Assembly (NCBI RefSeq): GCF_002803845.1
Contig: NZ_CP024985.1
Coordinates: 5,963,501-6,027,500 of the forward strand
DNA: 64,000 bases
Origin: Streptomyces lavendulae subsp. lavendulae
GTDB lineage: Bacteria > Actinomycetota > Actinomycetes > Streptomycetales > Streptomycetaceae
Direction: 5' to 3'
Of the stretch, positions 8,488 through 16,268 are shown in pieces. The translations under genes and the position numbers were made by a program. A model generated the notes under the pieces. That model was not told the origin of the DNA, made no database searches, and was given only the letters and a program-made list of their open reading frames with translations. Position 1 is the stretch's first letter, and each line of letters begins with the position of its first letter.

Positions 8488-8559
8488 TCAGTGGGTACGC
8501 ACGAGGGGTGGGCCGCCGGGAGCGGGCCACCACCAGTTCTGGTCGGAGTGTGCGTACAT
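8488..8559 (-). CDS. trpL: trp leader peptide (attenuator)
   Basis: A 23-codon ORF beginning MYAHSDQNWWWPAP with three consecutive Trp codons at positions 9-11, ending in TGA just before a strong hairpin and the fused anthranilate synthase gene. This is the arrangement of a ribosome-stalling transcription attenuator; a comparable leader has been described for the S. venezuelae trp(EG) gene. A possible -10 (TAGGGT) ends 7 nt before the ATG and no Shine-Dalgarno sequence is seen, so the leader may be translated from a leaderless transcript. Confidence 0.88.
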   Translation of the reverse strand: MYAHSDQNWWWPAPGGPPLVRTH

Positions 8560-8727
8560 GCGAGGCACCCTAGCCCAAGCGGACGGGATCCCGCTGCATC
8601 CGTTCTATACCGACATGTGAACCATGGATTCCGTTCATTTTCGCGGCTCGTACCTTCGAGCGACACCGTCTCACCAGGTGGGCGCCGGGCCGGACGGGAC
8701 GCGTGACGCCGTAATGTGTACGAGGTG

Positions 8728-10080
8728 ACCGTGAACGCTGAAACCCAAGCCCCCGCCCATCAGGCGACCTGGCGAGACCTTCCCGCGGCGCAGCAGCCTT
8801 CGTACCCCGATGCCGAGGCACTGCGCGCTGTCGTCGCGGACCTCGAGTCGTATCCTCCCCTCGTTTTCGCGGGTGAGTGCGATCAGCTGCGCGCCCGTCT
8901 GGGAGCCGTCGCCAAGGGCGAGGCGTTCCTGCTCCAGGGCGGCGACTGCGCCGAGGCCTTCGACGCCGTGTCCGCCGACCACATCCGCGCCAAGCTGAAG
9001 ACGCTGCTCCAGATGAGTGCCGTCCTGACGTACGCGGCCTCCGTGCCCGTCGTCAAGGTCGGCCGCATCGCCGGCCAGTACTCCAAGCCGCGCTCCAAGG
9101 ACACCGAGACCCGCGACGGCGTCACCCTGCCGACCTACCGCGGCGACTCCGTCAACGGCTTCGCCTTCACCGAAGAGGCCCGCGTTCCGGACCCCGAGCG
9201 GCTCAAGCGCATGTACCACGCCTCGGCCTCGACGCTGAACCTGGTGCGCGCCTTCACCACCGGTGGTTACGCCGACCTGCGCCAGGTGCACGCCTGGAAC
9301 CAGGACTTCGTGAAGTCCTCCCCGTCCGGGCAGCGCTACGAGCAGCTCGCGCGGGAGATCGACAACGCGCTGAACTTCATGAAGGCCTGTGGCACCGACC
9401 CGGCCGAGTTCAAGGCGGTGGAGTTCTACGCCTCCCACGAGGCGCTGCTCCTCGACTACGAGGGCGCCCTCACCCGTACGGACTCGCGCACCGGCAAGCT
9501 GTACGACACCTCCGGCCACATGGTCTGGATCGGTGAGCGCACCCGCCAGCTGGACCACGCGCACATCGAGTTCTGCTCGCAGATCGCCAACCCGATCGGC
9601 ATCAAGCTCGGCCCCACCACCACGGTGGACGAGGCGCTGACGTACATCGACCGCCTGGACCCCGAGCGCGAGCCCGGCCGGCTGACCTTCGTCGTCCGCA
9701 TGGGCGCCGACAAGGTCCGCGACAAGCTCCCGGAGCTGGTCGAGAAGGTCACCGCGTCCGGTGCGACCGTCGCCTGGGTCACCGACCCGATGCACGGCAA
9801 CACCTTCGAGGCGGCCTCCGGCCACAAGACGCGCCGCTTCGACGACGTGCTCGACGAGGTCAAGGGCTTCTTCGAGGTCCACAAGGCCCTCGGTACCCAC
9901 CCGGGCGGCATCCACGTCGAGCTCACCGGTGACGACGTCACCGAGTGCGTGGGCGGCGGCGACGAGATCTTCGTCGACGACCTGCACCAGCGCTACGAGA
10001 CGGCCTGCGACCCGCGCCTCAACCGCAGCCAGTCCCTGGACCTGGCGTTCCTGGTCGCCGAGATGTACCGCGATCAGTAA
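8728..10080 (+). CDS. aroH: Class II 3-deoxy-7-phosphoheptulonate (DAHP) synthase
   Basis: About 450 residues, the usual size of the plant/actinobacterial class II enzyme that condenses PEP and erythrose 4-phosphate at the entry to the shikimate pathway. Recognisable segments are GEAFLLQGGDCAEAF, RIAGQYSKPRS, the GDSVNGFAF loop and HPGGIHVELTGDDVTEC. The GTG at 8728 gives the family's usual TVNAET start; GTG 8716 is an alternative four codons upstream. No good ribosome-binding site is visible, and TAATGT at 8712-8717 could be a -10, so the message may be leaderless or nearly so. It is divergently placed to the attenuated anthranilate synthase gene. Confidence 0.93.
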   Translation, partial: TVNAETQAPAHQATWRDLPAAQQPSYPDAEALRAVVADLESYPPLVFAGECDQLRARLGAVAKGEAFLLQGGDCAEAFDAVSADHIRAKLKTLLQMSAVLTYAASVPVVKVGRIAGQYSKPRSKDTETRDGVTLPTYRGDSVNGFAFTEEARVPDPERLKRMYHASASTLNLVRAFTTGGYADLRQVHAWNQDFVKSSPSGQRYEQLAREIDNALNFMKACGTDPAEFKAVEFYASHEALLLDYEGALTRTDSRTGKLYDTSGHMVWIGERTRQLDHAHIEFCSQIANPIGIKLGPTTTVDEALTYIDRLDPEREPGRLTFVVRMGADKVRDKLPELVEKVTASGATVAWVTDPMHGNTFEAASGHKTRRFDDVLDEVKGFFEVHKALGTHPGGIHVELTGDDVTECVGGGDEIFVDDLHQRYETACDPRLNRSQSLDLAFLVAEMYRDQ

Positions 10081-10089
10081 GTAGCTTCC

Positions 10090-10136
10090 TACGACGATGG
10101 GGCACGGATCGATGTGATCCGTGCCCCATCGTCGTA
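10090..10136 (+). terminator. aroH terminator
   Basis: A perfect 21-bp inverted repeat with a 5-nt loop (GATGT) begins 9 nt after the DAHP synthase stop codon. There is no T-run, which is normal for Streptomyces. Confidence 0.88.
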
Positions 10137-10172
10137 TCCGGGTCTTTTGGGGGACCTCAGGTTTGGGTACGG

Positions 10173-10191
10173 TTAGGTAAGCCTCACCGAA
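10173..10191 (+). promoter_or_regulatory. Iron box (DmdR/IdeR-type operator) upstream of bfd
   Basis: TTAGGTAAGCCTCACCGAA matches the 19-bp IdeR/DmdR consensus (TTAGGTTAGGCTAACCTAA) at 15 positions by eye. It lies 45 bp before the bfd start and overlaps a possible -10. This predicts iron-dependent control of bfd. Confidence 0.65.
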
Positions 10192-10236
10192 TGGGGATGG
10201 CTCGCAGAACCGTTCCGCACCAGGGAGGTGAACCGC

Positions 10237-10548
10237 GTGTACGTCTGCTCTTGCTTCGGGATCACCGACAAGCAGGTCAAGGAGCACGCGGCCGCCGGGG
10301 CCTGCACCCCCCGCCAGATCGCCTCGGCCACCAAGGCCGGCACCGACTGCGGCTCCTGCGTGCGCACCATCCAGGGCCTCCTCGGCCGCGGGGCGTGCCC
10401 GCGCCGGGAACTGCTGGAGAAGGGCGACGGGGCCGCGGTCCTGGCGGCCGACTCCCGCCTCGTCCCCGCGGTCACGGCCGCTGCTGCCGCCGCGGCTGTG
10501 GTCACCGCCGGGCCGGGCTCCGGGCCCGCGCTCGCCGAAGCGGCCTAG
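10237..10548 (+). CDS. bfd: Bacterioferritin-associated ferredoxin-like [2Fe-2S] protein
   Basis: A 103-residue protein whose first ~60 residues are a BFD-like [2Fe-2S] domain with four cysteines in VCSCFG and DCGSCVR. In known systems Bfd reduces ferric iron in bacterioferritin so it can be released. The Ala-rich C-terminal half is longer than in enterobacterial Bfd (about 64 residues). GTG 10237 has AGGGAGG 8 nt upstream; the earlier GTG at 10228 overlaps that site. It is convergent with bacterioferritin, the two stop codons overlapping in CTAG, and an iron box precedes it. Confidence 0.88.
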   Translation: MYVCSCFGITDKQVKEHAAAGACTPRQIASATKAGTDCGSCVRTIQGLLGRGACPRRELLEKGDGAAVLAADSRLVPAVTAAAAAAAVVTAGPGSGPALAEAA

Positions 10549-11024
10549 CTCTCCGGCTGCTCGATCAGCTGGGCGATGTAGAGCGGCTCGCCGATGCTCT
10601 CGATGAGCTCCAGCTGGGTGTCGAGGTAGTCGATGTGGTGCTCCTCGTCCTCCAGGATCTCCTCGAAGAGCCGGGCGGACGTGATGTCGCCCTTCCCGCG
10701 CATGACCTCGATGCCCCGCTTGAGGCGGTCGATGGCCTCGACCTCGACCTGCCGGTCGGCCTGGAACATCTCCGTGAGCGTCTGGCCGACGCGCACGTGG
10801 AAGAGGCGCTGGTAGTTCGGCAGACCGTCGAGCATCAGGATGCGCTCGGTGATCTTGTCCGCGTGCTTCATCTCGTCGATGGACTCGGCGCGCGTGTAGT
10901 GGGCGAGCTTCGTCCAGCCCTTGTTGTCCTGGATGCGGTAGTGCAGCCAGTACTGGTTGATGGCCGTGAGCTCGCCGGTCAGCTGCTCGTTGAGAAACTC
11001 AAGGACCTCGGGGTCGCCCTGCAT
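10545..11024 (-). CDS. bfr: Bacterioferritin
   Basis: A 159-residue haem-containing ferritin that oxidises and stores iron in a 24-mer. Ferroxidase ligands fit the family: Glu in GELTAINQYW, the E..xMKH group in RAESIDEMKHAD (Met is the haem-ligand position), Glu in EVEAIDRLK and the EDEEHH segment near residue 127. ATG 11024 is preceded by GGAAGGAG; an upstream in-frame start would add six residues but lies on the ribosome-binding site. Its 3' end overlaps the convergent bfd gene by 4 bp. Confidence 0.95.
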   Translation of the reverse strand: MQGDPEVLEFLNEQLTGELTAINQYWLHYRIQDNKGWTKLAHYTRAESIDEMKHADKITERILMLDGLPNYQRLFHVRVGQTLTEMFQADRQVEVEAIDRLKRGIEVMRGKGDITSARLFEEILEDEEHHIDYLDTQLELIESIGEPLYIAQLIEQPES

Positions 11025-11197
11025 CGCAGAGGCTCCTTCCAAGCAATGTCAGCTAGGTGACTGGGCAGGTGCGCGCATCTTTGCACCGCCGCCCGGGAGC
11101 GTCCAGTAAGTGCCTCCTTAGTGGGAGTTGCTACGACTTGCCCGTATAGGGCCGGACCTGGTCGTGACCACCCCGCCGCGTCTGTCACCATGGAGAC

Positions 11198-11830
11198 ATG
11201 GGTCAGCCGGAAAGCCGGGAATCTCCGGGAGCAGAGCAGTTCCAGCTCCCTCCGGGGCAGCGGTTGCAGAGGGGCTGGCCGGTCACCCACTACGGTCCCG
11301 TGCCCAAGTTCAAGCCGGAGCGCTGGGAGTTCCGTGTCTTCGGCGCCACGGCCGACGGTGACAAGCACTGCTGGAACCACGAGGAGTTCGCGGCCCTGCC
11401 GTTCGACTCGGTCGTCGCCGACCTGCACTGCGTCACCAAGTTCAGCATGACGGGCGCCGAATGGGGCGGTGTCATGGCACGCACCGTGCTGGCGCTGGCC
11501 CCGCCGGCGCCGCAGGTCACGCACGTGATGGTGTGGGCCGAGTACGGCTTCAGCTCCAACCTGAGACTGGCCGATTTCGCCTCCGAGCGGACCGTCTTCG
11601 CCACCCACATGGGCGGCGAACTGCTGACGGCCGAGCACGGTTTCCCGCTGCGGCTCGTGGTACCGCACCTCTACGCCTGGAAGGGCCCCAAGTGGGTCCG
11701 CGGCATCGAGTACATGACCGCGGACCGCCGGGGCTTCTGGGAGGAGCGGGGCTACCACAACATCGGCGACCCCTGGCGCGAGCAGCGCTTCTCGTACCAG
11801 GAGGAGCCGGGCGACGGCCCCGAGCTCTAG
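11198..11830 (+). CDS. Sulfite oxidase-like molybdopterin oxidoreductase
   Basis: A 210-residue protein of the sulfite oxidase-like (Oxidored_molyb) fold. The conserved molybdenum-ligand Cys is in VADLHCVTKFS (about residue 77), and the C-terminal half has the family's PLRLVVPHLYAWKGPKWVRGIEYM segment. There is no Tat signal, so it is a cytoplasmic, stand-alone catalytic domain; the substrate is unknown. ATG 11198 has GGAG a few bases upstream. Confidence 0.85.
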   Translation: MGQPESRESPGAEQFQLPPGQRLQRGWPVTHYGPVPKFKPERWEFRVFGATADGDKHCWNHEEFAALPFDSVVADLHCVTKFSMTGAEWGGVMARTVLALAPPAPQVTHVMVWAEYGFSSNLRLADFASERTVFATHMGGELLTAEHGFPLRLVVPHLYAWKGPKWVRGIEYMTADRRGFWEERGYHNIGDPWREQRFSYQEEPGDGPEL

Positions 11831-11841
11831 GCCGCCCGGCC

Positions 11842-12387
11842 TCAGTGGTACCGGTGGACGACCGCGTGGCCCTTGCCGCGGCCGATCATCCACTTGTTGA
11901 CCGGGGTGGTCACGACGAAGGCCAGCGCGAGGGAGATCGCGAGCGCCGCCCAGAACAGCACGTCGGAGAGCTGCGCGTCCATGGCGCCGGGCCACAGGGC
12001 GATCACCCCGTTGTCGATCAGCTCCATGACGGCGATCGAGAGGGTGTCCGCGGCCAGCGCGACCCGGACGGCCGAACGGAGGTCCACTCCGGCGGCGAGG
12101 ACGCCGCGCAGGGTGAGCGCGTAGCCGAAGAAGAACGCGAGGACGATCGCCAGGACCATCGTCGGGGCGTTCCCCCAGCCCAGCGCGGTTCCGATGATCA
12201 TGCCGAGCACCTCGCCGATGGCGCACCCGGTGAGGCAGTGCAGGGTGGCGCGGGCCGCCATGCCCCAGCCGGCGGTGGCGTGGTGGCCGTCGTGGCCGTG
12301 CTGGTGGTGCCCGTGCCCGTGCCCGTGCCCCTGCCCGTGCCCGTGCTCGTGGTGCTCGTGTCCGTGGTGGGCGTGTGTCTGATCCAT
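11842..12387 (-). CDS. DUF4396 membrane protein with His-rich N-terminus
   Basis: A 181-residue protein. Residues 5-40 are a His/Gly-rich tract (HAHHGHEHHEHGHG repeats), a likely metal-binding segment. The rest is a DUF4396 domain with about four membrane helices (MIIGTALGWG, AIVLAFFFGYAL, LFWAALAISLALAFVV). ATG 12387 has AGGGGG upstream; a longer frame would run through the operator. A CsoR-type palindrome lies 57-73 bp upstream in its promoter region, so copper or a related metal or metabolite probably induces it. The biochemical role is unknown; sequestration or transport of metal is inference. Confidence 0.82.
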   Translation of the reverse strand: MDQTHAHHGHEHHEHGHGQGHGHGHGHHQHGHDGHHATAGWGMAARATLHCLTGCAIGEVLGMIIGTALGWGNAPTMVLAIVLAFFFGYALTLRGVLAAGVDLRSAVRVALAADTLSIAVMELIDNGVIALWPGAMDAQLSDVLFWAALAISLALAFVVTTPVNKWMIGRGKGHAVVHRYH

Positions 12388-12440
12388 GACGACCCCCTGG
12401 TGGGAACAGCCGGGTATGCGGTTCTGCCGATGGGCGGAAC

Positions 12441-12468
12441 CGTATACCCCCCTGGGGTATTCCCTCAA
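12441..12468 (-). promoter_or_regulatory. CsoR-type operator and promoter of the DUF4396 gene
   Basis: ATACCCC-CCT-GGGGTAT (12444-12460) is a perfect 7-3-7 palindrome of the type bound by CsoR-family copper repressors. Read on the minus strand, TTGAGG (12463-12468) and TATACG (12441-12446) make a -35/-10 pair with a 16-bp spacer. The palindrome fills the spacer and part of the -10, as expected for repression. Confidence 0.72.
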
Positions 12469-12480
12469 GGGATCTTCCAC

Positions 12481-13341
12481 TCAGTGGACGCCGCGCAGCT
12501 CCTTCAGCAGGGCCACGTCGGCGGCGTGCCCCTCCTTGCCGCCGGGCGTCTCGATGATCAGCGGCACCCCCTCCGTCTCGGGGTGCGAGCACAGCTCCGC
12601 GAAGGCCTCCCGGCCGATGTGGCCCTGGCCGATGTTGGCGTGCCGGTCCTTGTGCGCGCCGACGCCCTCCTTGGAGTCGTTGGCGTGGATCAGCTTCAGC
12701 CGGCCCGGCCCCACCGTGTCCACCAGCAGGTCCAGCGTCTGCTTGGTGCCGCCCGGCTCGGCCAGGTCGTGGCCCGCCGCGAAGATGTGGCAGGTGTCCA
12801 GGCAGATGCCGAGCCGGGGGTGGTGGTCGAGCGCCTCGAAGTAGGGCCCGAAGTCCCAGGTCCGGGAGCAGAGCGAGAAGCCCTGACCGGCGGTGGACTC
12901 CAGCAGCAGGAACGGGTCGTCCTCGTGCGTCAGCTCGTCCAGCAGCGGCAGCATGTGCTCCCTGACCTGCGCGTACGCCTCCTCGCGCGGGCGGCCCCCG
13001 GTCGCCGAGCCGGTGTGCACGACCACGCCGAGCGCGCCGATCTCCCGGCCTCGGCGCAGCGAGTGGCGCAGCGACTCCACCGACTTCTCCACCGTCGCCG
13101 CGTTGTGCGAGCCGAAGTTGATCAGGTACGGGGCGTGGACGTACACCGGGAGGGACTCCTCGGCGCACTGCGTCCGGAACAGCTCGTCCTGTGCCGGGTT
13201 GCCGGTCGGCGTGGCCCAGCCGCGCGGATTGGCGACGAAGACCTGGAGGGCCTCGGCGCCCATCTCACGGGCGTACGGGAGGCCGACCGAGGCGAGGCCG
13301 CCGGCGACGGGCACGTGCCCGCCCACGGGATTGCGCGTCAC
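12481..13341 (-). CDS. nfo: Endonuclease IV (deoxyribonuclease IV)
   Basis: A 286-residue AP endonuclease of the xylose-isomerase-like TIM-barrel family, acting in base excision repair at abasic sites. Zinc-ligand segments are visible: VHAPYLINF, VVHTGSATGG, LLLESTAGQG, GICLDTCHIFAAG and HANDSKEGVGAHKDRHANIG. GTG start 13341 lies 6 nt after the pknL stop, so the two are probably cotranscribed. Confidence 0.92.
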   Translation of the reverse strand: MTRNPVGGHVPVAGGLASVGLPYAREMGAEALQVFVANPRGWATPTGNPAQDELFRTQCAEESLPVYVHAPYLINFGSHNAATVEKSVESLRHSLRRGREIGALGVVVHTGSATGGRPREEAYAQVREHMLPLLDELTHEDDPFLLLESTAGQGFSLCSRTWDFGPYFEALDHHPRLGICLDTCHIFAAGHDLAEPGGTKQTLDLLVDTVGPGRLKLIHANDSKEGVGAHKDRHANIGQGHIGREAFAELCSHPETEGVPLIIETPGGKEGHAADVALLKELRGVH

Positions 13342-13347
13342 GTTCCG

Positions 13348-15255
13348 TCACAGCCCCTTGGTCTTGAGGGTGATCGTGCTGCCCTCGGGGGCGCCCTGGC
13401 CGGCGGGCACCGACTGGGACTCCACGGTGTTGCTGAAGGAGAGGAACGGCCGGTCCACCTTCACCTTGAAGCCCAGGGCCTCCAGGGTCTTGCGCGCCGG
13501 GTCCACGTCCTGGTTGGTCACGTCCGGCACCAGGACCTGCCGGGGTCCCTTGGACACGGTCAGCGTGACGGCGTCACCTGCCGCCGCCGAGGCGCCCGCG
13601 CCGACCGACTGGCCCACGACCGTGCCGGCCGGGGACGGGGAGTTGACCTGCTCGGGCGCCGCCTGAGCCGTCAGCCCGACGGCCTCCAGCGCGGCCCGTG
13701 CCTGGTCGAGGGGCTTCCCGGTGACGGCCGGGACCGGGATCGGGCGGCCCTTGCTGACGACGAGCGCGATCGCGGTGTCCGGCGCCCGCTTGTTGCCGCC
13801 CAGCGGGTTGGTCTCGATCACCGAGCCCTGGGCGACGTCCTGGCTGAAGGCCTGGGTGACGATCCCGGGCGCCAGGCCCGTCTTCGTCAGCTCGGCCTTG
13901 GCCTCCTCCAGCGGCCGGCCCTTCAGGTCGGGGACGCTGACCAGCTCGGGGCCGCGGGACACGGTGAGCACGACCGCCCCGTTGCCGCGGATCTGCTTGC
14001 CGCCCTCGGGAGTGCTGTTCATGACCGTCCCGCGGTCGAAGGCGTCGCTGAACTTCCGGTCCACCCGCTTCACGCCCAGCCCGGCCGCCGACAGCTGGGA
14101 GCGGGCCTGCGCCTCCGTCTTGCCCAGGAGGTTGGGGACCTTGGTGAACTGGCCGGAGTTGATGTACCAGACGCCGGCGCCCAGCCCGAGCGCCAGCAGC
14201 ACCCCGGCGACGACCAGGAGCATCCCGCGGCGGGCGCGGGGCCGCGCGGGCGCCGCCGCCTGGGCCGCGGCCGGCTGCGGGCGCTCCAGGCGGGAGGTGT
14301 GGTGCACCGACTGCGGGGCCTCCACCGGGCGCGGGATCACGCTGGTGCGGTCCTCGGTGGCCGCCCGCTCCCCGTCCAGGGCCTGCGGCGGTACGGCGTC
14401 CAGCTCGGCGTCGCTCAGCTGCTCCCGCGCCTCCCGGGCCAGCCCCAGCAGGGCCGCGGCGTCGGTGGGCCGCAGCTCGGGGGCACGGGCGGTGGCGTCC
14501 GCGACCAGCGAGTCCAGGGCGGCGGGCAGCCCGGGGACGGCGGCCGACGGGGGCGGGACGTCCTCGTGGAGGTGCTGGTAGAGCACCTGGGCGGGGGTGC
14601 CGCCGGTGTGCGGCTTGGAGCCGGTGAGCATCTCGTACAGGACGACGCCGCAGGCGTAGACGTCCACCCGGGTGTCGGTGACGCCGTTCTCGATCTGCTC
14701 GGGCGCCAGGTAGGAGACGGTGCCGAGGATCGACCCGGTGGTGTTCGTCGCGGCGTCCACGGAGCGGACCAGACCGAAGTCGGCGACCTTGACGCGGCCG
14801 TCGTCGCCGATCAGGACGTTCTCGGGCTTCATGTCCCGGTGGACGAAACCGGCCCGGTGCGCGGTGCCGAGGGCGGCGAGCACCGGCTCGAAGATGTCGA
14901 GGGCGGCCCGCGGCTGGAGCGCACCGCGCTCGCGCAGCACGTCGCGCAGGGTGCAGCCGGACACGTACTCCATGGCGAGGTACGTGTACGGGCCGTCCGT
15001 GCCCTGGTCGAAGACGGCGACCACGTTGGGGTGGGCGAGGCGGGCCACGGACTTCGCCTCGCGGATGAACCGGTCGACGAAGGCGCCGTCGGCGGCCAGG
15101 GCCGGATGCATCACCTTCAGCGCGAGCACACGGTCCAGGCGGGTGTCGACGGCCCGGTAGACCGTGGCCATGCCGCCGGCCGCGATGCGGGCGTCGATGC
15201 GATAGCGGCCGTCGAGCACGCGCCCGACGAGAGGGTCTTCCAGGGTCGTATCCAC
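13348..15255 (-). CDS. pknL: Ser/Thr protein kinase PknL with four PASTA domains
   Basis: A 635-residue membrane kinase. Cytoplasmic kinase domain at about residues 17-275: glycine loop IAAGGMATVYRA, Lys47 in ALKVM, catalytic HRDMKPEN (Asp141) and DFG 159-161. A Pro/Ala-rich juxtamembrane segment leads to one transmembrane helix (about 344-365) and four extracellular PASTA repeats (starting KVPNLLG, SVPDLKG, PVPAVTG, LVPDVTN). PASTA repeats bind muropeptides or lipid II in related kinases, linking it to cell-wall growth. GTG start with TAGAAT 6 nt upstream and no ribosome-binding site suggests a leaderless message. An Rv2175c homologue, a known PknL substrate in Mycobacterium, is encoded at 21870. 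Confidence 0.93.
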   Translation of the reverse strand: MDTTLEDPLVGRVLDGRYRIDARIAAGGMATVYRAVDTRLDRVLALKVMHPALAADGAFVDRFIREAKSVARLAHPNVVAVFDQGTDGPYTYLAMEYVSGCTLRDVLRERGALQPRAALDIFEPVLAALGTAHRAGFVHRDMKPENVLIGDDGRVKVADFGLVRSVDAATNTTGSILGTVSYLAPEQIENGVTDTRVDVYACGVVLYEMLTGSKPHTGGTPAQVLYQHLHEDVPPPSAAVPGLPAALDSLVADATARAPELRPTDAAALLGLAREAREQLSDAELDAVPPQALDGERAATEDRTSVIPRPVEAPQSVHHTSRLERPQPAAAQAAAPARPRARRGMLLVVAGVLLALGLGAGVWYINSGQFTKVPNLLGKTEAQARSQLSAAGLGVKRVDRKFSDAFDRGTVMNSTPEGGKQIRGNGAVVLTVSRGPELVSVPDLKGRPLEEAKAELTKTGLAPGIVTQAFSQDVAQGSVIETNPLGGNKRAPDTAIALVVSKGRPIPVPAVTGKPLDQARAALEAVGLTAQAAPEQVNSPSPAGTVVGQSVGAGASAAAGDAVTLTVSKGPRQVLVPDVTNQDVDPARKTLEALGFKVKVDRPFLSFSNTVESQSVPAGQGAPEGSTITLKTKGL

Positions 15256-15261
15256 CCGGCG

Positions 15262-15267
15262 ATTCTA
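15262..15267 (-). promoter_or_regulatory. pknL -10 element
   Basis: TAGAAT on the minus strand, five of six bases of the vegetative -10, ends 6 nt before the pknL GTG. Transcription would start at or next to the start codon. No convincing -35 is seen. Confidence 0.5.
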
Positions 15268-15371
15268 CGAGGCGACGCGTTTGAGCCGTCCGGGGTACCC
15301 ACGCTTGCAGCGCAGCCGTGACATGGGGGCTCCGCCGCGGGCGCGTGTCCGTACGGGGCTCGGGGCGCGGG

Positions 15372-15864
15372 GCGCGGGCGGGCCGTCTCCCCCTCGCCCC
15401 CCCCGGGCCCGGGCGGCGGCTGCCCACCCGCCCCCTGGCCTGCGGGCCAGGGCCGGCGGGGAGGGCGTCCCCCCTGGACGGTCTCAGGGAAGGCTTGGGG
15501 GTTTCCCGTCAGTCCCATCGTCCTTCCGGTTCGCGCCGGCCCGTCAAGGGCGCTCCTTCGTCGCGTCGCTACGCGATGGCCTTCGGCCACCCTTGACAGA
15601 CCGACCCGCCCCGGAAAGACAAGGACTGCCGGGAAACCCCCAAAAGAACGGCACGGTCCAGAACACGAGGGACGGGCACCCAGATACGCCAGAGGCACCG
15701 GGCACCATCCCGCCGGGCACCCGCACCTCCAGAGGCCCGCTTCAGGGCCCGGGGCACAGCACCCCGCACGAAACGACGACCAGACCGCCCCGCGGAGCAC
15801 GCAAGCGCGACAGATCGCTACGCGCTCCTCGGATCTCAGCGACTGACCGCCGTCCGGGGCCGAT
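15372..15864. repeat. Left copy of ~493-bp inverted repeat flanking the GntR-Nudix cassette
   Basis: Nearly identical, in opposite orientation, to 17654-18145; the only differences I see are in a C-run near 15396-15405. It is non-coding but highly structured: a 19-bp inverted pair with one mismatch (15495-15513 with 15625-15643) encloses a GTCAAGGG/CCCTTGAC pair (15543-15550 with 15590-15597) around TCGCGTcgctACGCGA. The nested symmetry resembles a dispersed palindromic or miniature element. Translations of it are low-complexity and differ from any protein I know. Confidence 0.9.
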
Positions 15865-15892
15865 CGCCGGTGCCTGCCCGGATGCGCATGAG

Positions 15893-16150
15893 CTAACTCG
15901 GCGGCCACCGTCGGCTCAGATGACCCTCCAAGGCTTCGAGGTACTCGGTGGGCACGATGTTGCGGAGTGCCGTGGTGAATTCGAGGCCGGTTGCGTCCCG
16001 GATGTAGGCGAGCTGCATCCATCGCTCGGCCCCGCTGTCCGAGACGTTCTCGTTGATCACGGCCATCAGCTCGCCCTCGGTTCCGGACGCGATGTCACGC
16101 ACTCGACGACCCAGGAGCCGATGCTGCACGTATTCGTACTGCTCAGCCAT
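15893..16150 (-). CDS. Small hypothetical protein (85 aa)
   Basis: An 85-residue soluble protein starting MAEQYEYVQHRLLGRRVRD, with normal amino-acid composition and no recognised domain. Its ATG overlaps the stop of the 31-codon ORF upstream by 8 bp, so the two form a coupled pair. It ends just inside the left inverted repeat of the cassette. The palindromic operators upstream of the small ORF suggest control by the neighbouring GntR regulator. Function unknown. Confidence 0.65.
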   Translation of the reverse strand: MAEQYEYVQHRLLGRRVRDIASGTEGELMAVINENVSDSGAERWMQLAYIRDATGLEFTTALRNIVPTEYLEALEGHLSRRWPPS

Positions 16151-16238
16151 CGGTCGACTCCTCGGAGGAGTTGATGAAGCGCTCCCAGCCGACGCGGGCG
16201 CGGGCGAGTAGTTCCGAGCGGATGGGAGTCTGACCCAT
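16143..16238 (-). CDS. Very small hypothetical protein (31 aa)
   Basis: A 31-codon ORF (MGQTPIRSELLARARVGWER...) with a strong GAGGAG 7 nt before its ATG and an 8-bp overlap with the start of the 85-residue gene. The good ribosome-binding site and coupling make it likely to be translated. No domain recognised. Its promoter region carries two palindromic operators (16269-16288 and 16309-16324). Confidence 0.55.
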   Translation of the reverse strand: MGQTPIRSELLARARVGWERFINSSEESTDG

Positions 16239-16268
16239 GCGGCACTCCTCTAAAGAGGCTGAACTCCT

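Noticed and set aside
11461..15321. Very long open frame (1286 codons) on the plus strand opposite the DUF4396, nfo and pknL genes
   Set aside because: It is the antisense shadow of three well-supported minus-strand genes; its translation is Arg/Gly/Val-rich without domains, a usual result of codon bias in very high-GC DNA.
15372..15864. Protein-coding genes inside the inverted repeats (for example a 66-codon frame present in both copies)
   Set aside because: The frames are identical only because the DNA is duplicated; they lack ribosome-binding sites and have biased, domain-free sequences.
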